Assembly (NCBI GenBank): GCA_038496445.1
Contig: JALMLS010000404.1
Location: 1-64,000, forward strand
DNA length: 64,000 nt
Direction of reading: 5' to 3'
Source of the DNA: Trichosphaerium sp. ATCC 40318
Taxonomy: Eukaryota; Discosea; Flabellinia; Trichosidae
Below, piece by piece: positions 45,314 through 54,268 of the stretch. A program made the position numbers and the translations under genes. The first letter of the stretch is position 1; every line of letters begins with the position of its first letter. Under the pieces are notes generated by a model. That model saw only the letters and a program-made list of their open reading frames with translations, was not told the origin of the DNA and searched no databases.

Positions 45314-45530
45314 GCTGTTATTGTAAGGTTTATTATTGCTACTGGTTAGCGTCAACGAACCTTTACAAATGGTTATAATAACCACTAAGTTTAATAACCC
45401 ACTAAGCCATGGTGACACCATTTGTCTTTCGTGTACAATCCAAATACCAAGGAAAACAAACCATGGTCAATACAGGTCTATAAATCAGATCTGAAGTGTT
45501 TGGCTCAGCTTCTTTGAAATCCATGCGCCA

Positions 45531-46389
45531 ATGACATCTAAACGCATCATACGTTTTGATAGCTGTTCACAAGATACTACTGACTTGTTTTCGCTACCTG
45601 TTGAGATACTTTTGAGTATTATCATTACTAACGACATGACATGGCAAGATTTAGCTTCATTACAACAATCAAACCATTATCTATGCGAAATTATACGAAA
45701 CTCGTCAGATTACATTTATCGACATTTATATCAACAGAAATGGGGTCGCGACGCTGAAGATATCGAGGTGTTCACACAAACAAGTTGAAAGAGATTTACA
45801 ACGCTTCCGTAAACAAATCGTTGATATGCCATTGACGAATTTGTACAAGCTTGATGCAGTCACATGGAAGGATAAGTATCGAAATAAACTACTTCCAAAC
45901 ATCATCTCAGAGTTGAGTTGTGATAAGAGACATGTTCACAAAGGCGATACAATAACATTCAAGCTTACTCTACACAATGTTGGTACAACAGAAGAGGTAT
46001 CCCGAACAGTTTGTATTACAGATAGCCGTGTTATCTATATTTGGATGCCTCAAGTACAAGATCCTACAGCATACTTTAACAACATGAAGCTTCACAAGTT
46101 CTTTCGATATCATGGCTCATCAACAATTACAATTAATCCAGGAGCTTCGAGCACCTACAAAATACAATTTCAGTTTGAAACATCGGGAGATACTGGTACA
46201 TTCTATCTTCAAGGTAACACATGTGACATTTATGTTGCTAACAATGCCACACCAAACGTGTTTCCTCTTCAAGTATTTGCTAGAATCGTTACATCAAAAG
46301 CACAATATCACAATTATTCAAGCGGGGAGTATGGACATTGTTCACATGTTATTAGTAATGTTGTAAACCTCACATTGCACAAAACATAA
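45531..46389 (+). pseudogene. F-box/Ig-like family member with one frameshift
   Basis: The F-box half (ATG at 45531, TTDLFSLPVEILLSIIITND then WQDLASLQQSNHYLCE) runs in one frame to a TGA at 45788. The rest of the family protein (VERDLQRFRKQIVDMPLTNL, LDAVTWKDKYRNKLLPN, SELSCDKRHVHKGDTITFKL, INPGASSTYKIQF, FPLQVFARIV, HCSHVISNVVNL) follows in another frame to 46389. The break lies around 45765-45785, so a single small indel divides an otherwise full-length copy. It could be a recent pseudogene, a sequencing error, or a gene using the downstream ATG at 45826. Confidence 0.75.
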
Positions 46390-47334
46390 AAAAAAACCTG
46401 TGCCAACACAATAGTCGTAATTTTTTTATTAATGCAACAACTTAAGGGTTTGTTTACCCATATCCATATGTTTGCGTGTCACTCTGAGGTAACCATTTAT
46501 TAACTACTCGTTTACAAGGGTTGACTTTATACAAGAGGTTTTTCCTCCTTACAGTACAGGCTTGGCTACTTTGAAGCAAGCTTTTTCGGTATATAAACAA
46601 GTTTATTTAAGGTACCACAAATGCACTCCCATCTTCCGCACTATATGTTTTATGTGGTACACATGAGGGAAAAGAAGATCGAAAAGAGATGATGGACATT
46701 TGCATAGTCAAATAAGTAAGCTATGAATTGGTGAGGGTTTGTCAGGCTCCATATTACAGTCGTATTTTGCCAATCTCTCTTCAACAACTTTGTGCAGCTA
46801 AGAATTGAAAATAAGACTGCTTTACTTCTCACGGAGTGCCTGTAATACACTTCTAGCAATTCAAAGTTACGCAGTACTATTTAAACCGTATTCCGGCATC
46901 TTCATTCGAACAGTGTGATATCTCCGTAGCTACAAATTTTACCATGTGAGTTATTGTAGAGAGAATGTTCATGTACGCTTCAAACTACTGCGCAGGTCCA
47001 TCTGCCAGAAGTACATTAAATAATGGAGCTGTCCTGACTTTTAACCCAAATACTACTAAAATAGTTAATTTCTGCTTTCACAAAGCACGTGACCTTAGAT
47101 AGCGTACTACTTATCTTGTTCACATGGAAAACAGGTTGTGATATAATTATTGCAGGCTTTGCTGTATTGATGATCATTCAGGTAACAAAAAGACCTTTCT
47201 GCTTTTCTACAATACCTCGAGTGTATGTGGGCGTATTTAGCGCAATTTCTTTGTTTGCAGTTTTTTTGTGTTATTGACGTCACAGGTTCCAGATACACTT
47301 AAGCACTGGTAGATACAACAACACATCCTCAACT
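46390..47334. other. intergenic, about 0.9 kb
   Basis: No gene recognised. A plus frame at 47089-47277 is hydrophobic but has no start context or family match. A CACGTG site lies near 47086. Confidence 0.4.
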
Positions 47335-49021
47335 ATGAAGCACTGCTCTTTGATATATGCCCTGGCAGTAATGCTTACGATTTTTGGTACAGTCTTGTAA
47401 AAGCTTTTACGAAATGCCTTTTTGTTACCTCGGCTGTTTTTTGAATCAAACCATTCTCATTGATTTTTTTAGCCATCTCAGACGCTCATGGTGATGAGCC
47501 CGAGCCCCCTTGCCCATCTTGCGTAATTGGAGATTATGCGCCCTCTGAACTAAGCTGTTGGGCGCGCTTTGTAAACAGAGGACCGAATTGTCTCATAATA
47601 CGAAAGAATCACGTGGATAGAAACAGTACGTTCTCTTATTTTTTTTTTCTTCCAAAACTCCGGAACGCAAAAAAGCAACATCACCTCACAAAACACAATG
47701 TGATTTGTAGTATCCTAGTCATCTCTCACCCTTTTAATATAGTTGAGCTTAATGCTGCTACGAATTGTATTATATTCAATAGAGGAGTTAGATTCTATGG
47801 TACAATTACTGGAAGCAACGGGAACGATTGTATCTTTTTAAGAAGAAATGCAAAGGCATACTCAAGAATGAATCTTGGACGCGGAAATGATTACATACAT
47901 ATGGCAAAAGGGAGTAAAATCCTTAATGATATTGACATGGGTACGTCATAATATTGTGTATACGAGACAGTTATTTTAAGTGTGATGATACAAATCTCCC
48001 CGAAAATGATCAAACTGATCTTTTGTTTTCTAAAGGAGATGGTGATGATTGTATAAAAGGCGAGTTAGCTTTCATTGAAAGGGACCTGGAACTTGGGAAA
48101 GGCAATGATCAAGCATACTTTTATACCATTGCTTCGAGGTAAGTTTACTTAGGCTTCAGCAGTTTATTTATAGAAGTTGATTTTTTTTGTGAACCCTTTT
48201 TTATTGACTTTTTGTTTTGTAGCGCTGGTAGCATCTACGGCGGTGACGGGGATGATCTAATAATTATTGATAACTTTTATTTTTTCAACGGAAACGATGA
48301 ATTGATAGAAGCGGCTACAGGAGGAACAACAAAGAGGGAAGCGCTCAGAAAACCAAAAAGGAGAGAAATAACAATTGAAGATAAAAATAGTAAGCATCCT
48401 TTGACCATTTCTTAGTTTTGTTCTTACAGAGTTTATTAAGAGACAAAGTTTGCTATGAACACCAAAAGGGGTTTCTATCCTAGTTTCATACACGGATCTA
48501 TAGATGGAGGTCGCGGAAACGATTGCATAGATGTGTATGAAGGCTATGTAGCTAATGTTATTGGTAAGGATTTTTTATTTTTTGTTCCGTGTTTTTTCTA
48601 TTCCTTCCACGTGCTTCCCGACAACGTTCTACGAAAATATAGAACTTTTACCAACAGTCTATCTTTGTTGTCCAACATCAGCTTAGATGATTACTAAACC
48701 AAACTAGGAGGTAGAAACGATGATTGTATAACTATGATCGATGTTTTAATTCATGACATCAATGCAAATGCTGGTGATGATTGGATATATGCCGCTCATT
48801 GGGCTATAGAACCAGAATATATTCGTAGTGGCGGTCTTAAAGGAGGTTCAGGAAACGACTACATTTTATCAGACGATTATGAACGATACGACTCAGAACT
48901 TGGTGTTTTAGATGGCGGTAGTGGCGTTGATACATGTTGCCATGAGAGATTTGAAACCAGTCGAAGATGCGAGAATGATCCATCTGTGTGTCCTCCGCCT
49001 ACGACTAATGATGGCCCTTGA
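47335..49021 (+). CDS. secreted protein with RTX-like (GGxGxD) repeats
   Basis: Six or seven exons. The N-terminus MKHCSLIYALAVMLTIF is a signal peptide, followed by a Cys-rich PPCPSCVIGDYAPSELSC. Then come many short Gly/Asn/Asp repeats: ITGSNGNDCIFL, MNLGRGNDYIHM, KGDGDDCI, LELGKGNDQAYF, IYGGDGDDLIII, SIDGGRGNDCIDV, LKGGSGNDYILS and VLDGGSGVDTCC. These resemble the calcium-binding beta-roll (hemolysin-type, GGxGxDxxx) repeats common in bacterial secreted proteins. It ends with a Pro-rich tail. No catalytic domain or pore-forming helix is visible, so a structural, adhesive or calcium-binding extracellular role is more likely than toxicity. Introns show it is a resident nuclear gene. The intron at 48391-48441 was placed to avoid a stop. 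Confidence 0.78.
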
Positions 49022-49061
49022 GCTTATTGTAGTGTCACATGACACAAATAAATAATAAACT

Positions 49062-49282
49062 ATTTTTATTGTTAAAGTGATCTTGTTTATTGCACACTGC
49101 TAGGTGAATGTCTGAAAATAACATAAAGACAAAACACTACCAATAACGGCTTGGACAAATACGCATTTGTATTGTTAATACTAAACTCTGCGAACACAAC
49201 ATGGAGAAATTCGTGACTCACAATTGATAGTTTCAAGGACAGTCCCTGATACGCAACACCTGTAATATAATTTGTTAGAGCA
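49062..49282. repeat. 3'-flank duplication, copy 1
   Basis: About 220 bp here match 52432-52654 with few differences (shared ATAAACTATTTTTATTGTTA and ACAAATACGCATTTGTATTG). The match extends into the 3' coding end of the adjacent minus-strand gene at 49313, so coding end plus flank were duplicated together. Confidence 0.8.
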
Positions 49283-49312
49283 TTTTCATTTGAATGTTGT
49301 TGTCTTTGTATC

Positions 49313-50485
49313 TTACAGGTCATTGCCTTCCCCTCCATCAATATTTGGTAGATCACTACGCCCTCCTCGAAAGCCTCTCAGAATGATCACATCATCGCCT
49401 CCTCTACCATCTATACCTTGTGTAGATCCGTCAACTACAGAAAAAATTATTACACCATAAAAACAATCAAAAAAAAAACAAACACACTTATGGTAAAGTC
49501 TGTAATCTTTATAATATCATCATTTGATGTAGTGAATAGAGACGAAAATGATACATTTTCAAGTTCAATGTGTCTACATCCTACAATATGAATGAACCTA
49601 GTTTGAGAAAAAATGTGACTGTACCAAAAAAGGACACTGCTATAGTTGACTTTGCAAATATTTTTGAATCAACATGACTGCTAGAAACTACATTCAAAGT
49701 TAACAATGTAAAATCCCATTGATGAGTACCAACTGCATTATCACTTAATATAGAGTCTTCAATTTCTAAACAATCTGCTCCACCTCGTATATTCACACCA
49801 GTTAACGTTGATTTTCGTCCATTATAAGGAAGAATCTGAACACAATCTGTTGCTGATGTCCTAGGACTAAATGTTCTAACTTGACTAAAGTAAAGATTAA
49901 CAATAATTTGATAAAAGGTCTCTATTACCCAGAAGATGTTCCTTCAAGTATAATTGTATTTTGCGCGGGTGACTCAAAGTTATCAAGCGAGATATCTCCT
50001 TCAACCACTGAATCTATTGCGTGGACACAGTGGGAACCACCAACAATTCTGATGTCACCTTCGACTGTAGCGTTCACAACTTGAACACAATAATTACCTG
50101 CTGTGCTAGTTCTTACATCTCCTATTGTGCTACCAGGCATCACCTTTAAACAAGCACCGCCACGTGGTAGAAGAATATCTCCAATAGGCGTTGGTGTATC
50201 AATGATCAAACAATCATCACCTTGCAAAATCTCTGTAAAACGGTATCAATACAAACAGTCTTGTACTCTTTTTTAAATACACGCACGTGATGGATCTGTT
50301 ATTGTTTTACATGGCGGAGACGCGAAATCGCATTCATTAATACATACAGTACACTCGCAGTCGCATTTCTGACATAGAGACTGTGTTGTAAGCACTAAAC
50401 ACAGTTAACTACTATTGAACCATCTGTATGATTACGCACATAGCCACAGCACTACTGTAGACAACAAATTAAGATATGTAAGCAT
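49313..50485 (-). CDS. secreted beta-helix-like protein with RTX-like C-terminus
   Basis: Several minus-strand exons. A hydrophobic start (MLTYLNLLSTVVLWLC at 50485) is followed by a Cys-rich exon (CQKCDCECTVCINECDF). The next exon has regular beta-strand turns: GDILLPRGGACLKVM, GDVRTSTAGNYCVQVV, GDIRIVGGSHCVHAI and GDISLDN, which look like parallel beta-helix coils. A further part reads VNIRGGADCLEIEDSILSDN and CRHIELENVSFSSLF. The end is Gly/Asp-rich: IDGRGGDDVIIL and NIDGGEGNDL, as in RTX-type repeats. The first splice is not settled. It is a distant relative of the plus-strand gene ending at 49021, with which it converges. Confidence 0.68.
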
Positions 50486-50712
50486 CTTTGAGTAACTTTA
50501 GTGATAAAGAAAGTACAAGCACTTAATTGCGTCATCTTTTAGCCTGGTCTAGTCGTTGATAATTTTAGAACTTCTCCAAATAGCTAGTCCTAGTAGTGTA
50601 GCCGCAAAGAGCAGGTTGTGATATGGCGCTTTATTCAGCTAATGATTCGAGATTGCTCGTGTATTTTGAGAGATTGGCGTGACCGCGAGAGAACGAGAAA
50701 ATAACAACTAAT
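50486..50712. other. intergenic
   Basis: 5' flank of the minus-strand secreted protein gene. No gene seen. Confidence 0.4.
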
Positions 50713-50889
50713 ATGGCGATGCCTGAATCACAAGCGCCGCAGCTTGAGGTACAAACGTCAGCTAACGATAAACTGTTTCGCAGCCTCCAATGGCATTTAC
50801 AATTTTCAGAGCTGCAAAATGATCTACAACGCTTCCTATTTTGGTTCGTCATTACTCATAGCCAGTGCATTTTCATGCATGTTATTTAG
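50713..50889 (+). CDS. possible 58-residue protein, unrecognised
   Basis: A small frame with MAMPESQAPQLEVQTSANDK and a Phe/Trp-rich second half (FRSLQWHLQFSELQND; RFLFWFVITHSQ). It is clean of stops and has a Lys/Gln/Ser composition typical of coding DNA here, but no family match. An intron after 50889 could extend it. Weak call. Confidence 0.3.
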   Translation: MAMPESQAPQLEVQTSANDKLFRSLQWHLQFSELQNDLQRFLFWFVITHSQCIFMHVI

Positions 50890-51321
50890 TGTTAGGTAAA
50901 TAAAACAATGGTTGCTCGTTAGGCATGCTCACAGTGGTTAACAAAAACAAGGTCAAAACTAATCGCGCTAAGAATACTGACTGCATTCATATTCACATGC
51001 CAAAACGGCATGTTCACTCCTAGGAATATTCACAGATTACGTTTGCAGGAGCTTGTACTGATACCATTGGATAACACTTGCGCTGTATTGTCCCATGACA
51101 CCAGAGTACAGTTTTTTTTAGCAACGGCAACAGACCTGGCTTCATTAGTTATGCATAGTACTTTGTATTGTGACCATTATCTATTCCAAGCCCGTCATGC
51201 GCCTCAAAACGGTTTGTTTTGCGCGGTAGAATGAAACCAGTCAATCACAAACTTGACGTTATGTCACGCGATTTAAAACACCAAAACAGTGCACTGTTTT
51301 TTTATAGATATTCAGCTTACA
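50890..51321. other. intergenic
   Basis: No gene recognised. A plus frame at 51010-51234 has no motif and is not called. Confidence 0.4.
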
Positions 51322-51389
51322 ACGGAAAAACTGTAAGTTTGGAAAATCTGCATACGTCCAGATTTTCGGTACTTACAGTTTTTTTCCGT
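51322..51389. repeat. imperfect inverted repeat / hairpin
   Basis: The left arm 51322-51350 (ACGGAAAAACTGTAAGT then TTGGAAAATCTG) is matched in reverse complement by 51359-51389 (CAGATTTTCGGTACTTACAG then TTTTTTTCCGT) across an 8-base loop. The stem is about 29 bp with small bulges. The shared TTTGGAAAATCTGG core is also present in the inverted repeat at 19567-19819. Confidence 0.75.
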
Positions 51390-51464
51390 CCCAAAAAAGT
51401 AGTAGTCGTTTAGTTGCACGTTTTAATGGTTTTATTTTACATAGTTATACAAGGTCTGACCGTT

Positions 51465-52016
51465 TTATGCACAGTATGAGTACCCTCCGCCTTGTTAAAA
51501 AGTAAAAACGTGTTGAAGATATGTTAAGATACTTACGTAGATGTATTCCTGTGCTAGTATTGTTTGAATAGCGTAAGTGCCTTTTGACGTTTTGTTTATT
51601 AAAAAGTGTTTCAGTTTTTATCTCGTTATTAATGATACCATCTTCTTCTGTTTTTGTTGGCTTAGTCATGTCGTATAGCCATTTACCATCCTCTATAAAT
51701 TTGTACTGGTATACACGAGGAAGTTGTAGTCTAAGAACAAGCTCAAAACCCCCAGCAGTCTAAGCAATTGCGTTAACTTGCACACTTGGCTAAAAAGTCA
51801 GTTTATCATTTTTGGTTTTTTTTCCTTTCAGTAGCTGCTACGCACTCTCTTCATTATCCGTTTGCTTTGCCAGTTATCCCATGAGCCAGCAAGAAAAACG
51901 TTACAGGCGTATTGGTTATGCCAAGTAAATTTGACTGTTATGCTTGAATTCAAATCTTCGCATGTTGTGCTTGAGAGAGGCTGCCAAAAGAAGTCAAGTT
52001 GCGATGCAGAATTCAT
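51465..52016 (-). CDS. CBM48 glycogen-binding (AMPK-beta-like) protein
   Basis: Three exons, about 140 residues. From 52016 the protein starts MNSASQLDFFWQPLSSTTCE and then shows the AMPK-beta glycogen-binding domain: VKFTWHNQYACNVFLAGSWD, NWQSKRIMKR, and after an intron FELVLRLQLPRVYQYKFIED, GKWLYDMTKPTKTEEDGIIN and NEI. The W of DNW, the Q-Y-K-F and W-x-x-D positions are those used for glycogen contact in AMPK beta. It ends HLRGGYSYCA without the C-terminal ASC domain that binds alpha and gamma subunits, so it is not a full AMPK beta subunit. It is more like a stand-alone glycogen-binding adaptor such as those bound to phosphatases (laforin- or SEX4-type modules). Confidence 0.85.
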
Positions 52017-52431
52017 TTTGTTTGTGTCTCAAATAGTCCGGAAGGTACGAAAAAGGAAACTTAAAGTTAAAATTTAAAATTTTATACAGCTTAGGCAATA
52101 TTTATCACACCGTCCTGCGTGCAAATGGTTTGTGAAAAAACAATTAAAACGTACTATCGTCTGTCTCATTCAAGTTTTACTAATTTTCTCTGGAAAGTGA
52201 GTTTCTAGAACTTTCAGCAGACTAGCAAGATCTGACACTTCTGTCAAACGTTGTATATCTACCACACTGTGAATTACTTGCGTTACAATGGCCGCTTTCA
52301 TTTGTTAAATCACGTGTTTTGAAACGGTGAGTCACTGGACAGGCGTGAAACTGGCCAGAATTATCTGTGGCATGAACAAATTGTTTAAACCATTTATTGG
52401 ACAAACTGCTAAGTGAATGTCTGAAAATAGC
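52017..52431. other. intergenic
   Basis: 5' flank of the CBM48 gene. It includes a TCACGTGT site near 52310. No gene seen. Confidence 0.4.
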
Positions 52432-52654
52432 ATAAACTATTTTTATTGTTAAAGTGAGCTTGTTTATGTGTAAACTGCTAGGTAAATGCCTGAAAAGACA
52501 AAACACTACCAATAACAGCTTGGACAAATACGCATTTGTATTGTTAATACTAAACTCTGCGAACACAACATGGAGTAATACGTGACTCACAATTGATACT
52601 TTCAAAGACAGTCCCTGATACGCAACACCTGTAATATAATTGGTTAGGTTAACA
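52432..52654. repeat. 3'-flank duplication, copy 2
   Basis: Copy of 49062-49282. A further partial copy of its first 30 bases (AACTGCTAAGTGAATGTCTG near 52406) lies just upstream, so the repeat has been duplicated more than once here. Confidence 0.8.
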
Positions 52655-52673
52655 CCCTTTTTACTTGTTGATC

Positions 52674-52945
52674 TCACATGTCATTGCCCAGCCCTCCATC
52701 AACAGTTGGTTGATCACTACGATCTCCTCTATAGCCTCTTATAATAATTGTATCATCACCTGCTCTGCCATTTATAAATGCTGGAGGTGCGAGCCCATCA
52801 ACTACAGAAAATGAATACAAAACAATAGAAAAGAAAAAAAAAAACTGACTCAGAGCGAAGTCTGTAATATGTATAACATCATCCCCACTTGTGCCGATTA
52901 GAAACTGAAAAGCTACATTTTCGAGTTCAATGTGTCTACATCCTA
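52674..52945 (-). pseudogene. C-terminal fragment duplicated from the 49313 gene
   Basis: The minus strand reads CRHIELENVAFQFLI, an intron, then NGRAGDDTIIIRGYRGDRSD and DGGLGNDM with a TGA at 52674-52676. This matches the end of the protein encoded at 49313-50485 (CRHIELENVSF; GRGGDDVIILRGFRGGRSD; DGGEGNDL). The remainder of that gene is absent upstream, where the proline-rich gene begins instead. It is probably non-functional unless fused by splicing to the gene at 52965. Confidence 0.7.
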
Positions 52946-52964
52946 CAACATGAATGCATTTTAT

Positions 52965-53591
52965 TTATTTCGCTACAACGGTTTCAGATGCAACAGGGTA
53001 GCTTGCTGGCTCATATGGTATTGGTGAGCTTTTAGGAGCGTATGTTATTGGAGAGGCTGGTTCATATGGTATTGGTGAGCCTTCTGGAGCGTACGCATTT
53101 GGAGATATTGGTTCGTATGGTATTGGTGAGCTTTCAGGAGTGTATGGGTATGGTGAGCTTGTTGGTTCGTGCGGCTTTGGAGCTTCAGCTGGCGCAGTAG
53201 CATTGCTAAGCTCAAAGTTCCAGCAAGGCCTCTGCTTACAGACACTTGTACAATCTTTTATCCACGAGTTACTAGGAGCAACAACGATATAGTTTGTACG
53301 GTTTGCTTTCCCATTAAAGAAGTATAATCCTTGTACTTCCTTGCAATTCGTAGCCTGCAAACCGAAGGAAAAGGAAAAGTACTTTTCTCCTTGTCCGTTG
53401 TAGTAGCTTACTTCAAATTCGCCATACGATCATGATTCAAAGGCGTAATTGACCGTTTGTACGTAGCTTGTTTTGTTTACTTTCAAAACAACGCCTAAAT
53501 CATCGTATCGGTTGCATGGAGTAGTACAGTATGCAACAGTGATCAATGCGAACACTGTAGCGAGTAGTGGCAACGTTCTTGAGAAATCCAT
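52965..53591 (-). pseudogene. secreted proline-rich protein gene with an in-frame TGA
   Basis: The ATG at 53591 starts a clear signal peptide (MDFSRTLPLLATVFALITVA). The frame reads RYDDLGVVLKVNKTSYVQ and NYAFES, then a TGA at 53432-53430, and then continues without other stops: SYGEFEVSYYNGQGEKYFSF, CKEVQGLYFFNGKANRTN, WIKDCTSVCKQRPCW, and a tail of about four repeats of the type SSPIPYEPxSPxxYAPE. The continuity on both sides of the TGA suggests one nonsense change, recoding, or a sequencing error. Six Cys residues in the middle part could form disulfides. The Pro/Tyr repeats resemble extracellular matrix or wall proteins. Confidence 0.7.
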
Positions 53592-53664
53592 TTTAAGCCA
53601 AAATGGAAAATCACGAACTGTCCCGTATATCATTCATTGATTGTCTTGTAGATTAGGTGAACTA

Positions 53665-53740
53665 CTTACTAGTAGCATATGTAAGAACTACAGTGACCAT
53701 AGCGAGTAGTGGTACTTGTTTTTTTAACAAAGTGGGATTG
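53665..53740 (-). pseudogene. remnant of the signal-peptide exon of the proline-rich gene
   Basis: Minus-strand text reads LLKKQVPLLAMVTVVLTYAT. It resembles TLPLLATVFALITVAYCT of the gene starting at 53591, and the underlying DNA (TAGCGAGTAGTGG) is shared. No further exons follow. Likely a broken duplicate. Confidence 0.5.
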
Positions 53741-54268
53741 ATAAAGGAGTAGTTGACGCTTCTCAGCTACAGTTTTGTTACCGATGTTCCAAACGAATAA
53801 ATACACATATTTGTATTCGGATGTTACACAAAAGTGTTTGAACGTGGATTTTTTGAGCTTTTTGTACAGTTAAATGCCTTTTCCACATGATTCTTGTGCA
53901 ACAATAGAATTGTCATACCATGAAAACTCAAGCAAAATCTGCTATTTGTTTTGCAGTACTAGAAAGGCATTAATGGTATTCAATAGTATATGGCATGAAC
54001 ACTGTAGTGTAAGCAACACTTGCACTGAATTACTTTCATAGTTTTGTTTGCAGCCACAGAACAGTCTGTGCATTGTTACTATAAGGAGGGCTATGAAAGG
54101 TAGCTCTGAGAAGATTTTAGTCACATAGCATACCTCACATCTCAAACTCGAAACCTTGTGCGGAAGGAGTTGGAAATATGATACAGCACACTATTATTGT
54201 TGTTTCAATAATGAACAAAAACCAGCAACGCCTCTTTCGTCAAAAAAATATGTATTTCTTTTTTTAAT
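53741..54268. other. intergenic
   Basis: No gene recognised. Frames at 53942-54145 and 54156-54404 are shadows or non-coding. Confidence 0.4.

Noticed and set aside
45301-45421. Using the upstream ATG at 45421 for surface protein copy B
   Set aside because: The ATG at 45313 gives a signal peptide at the same relative position as in copy A; the upstream start would place it internally.
47335-49021. Calling the RTX-repeat protein a hemolysin
   Set aside because: Only the repeats match. There is no pore-forming or acylated region visible, so a toxin call is not supported.
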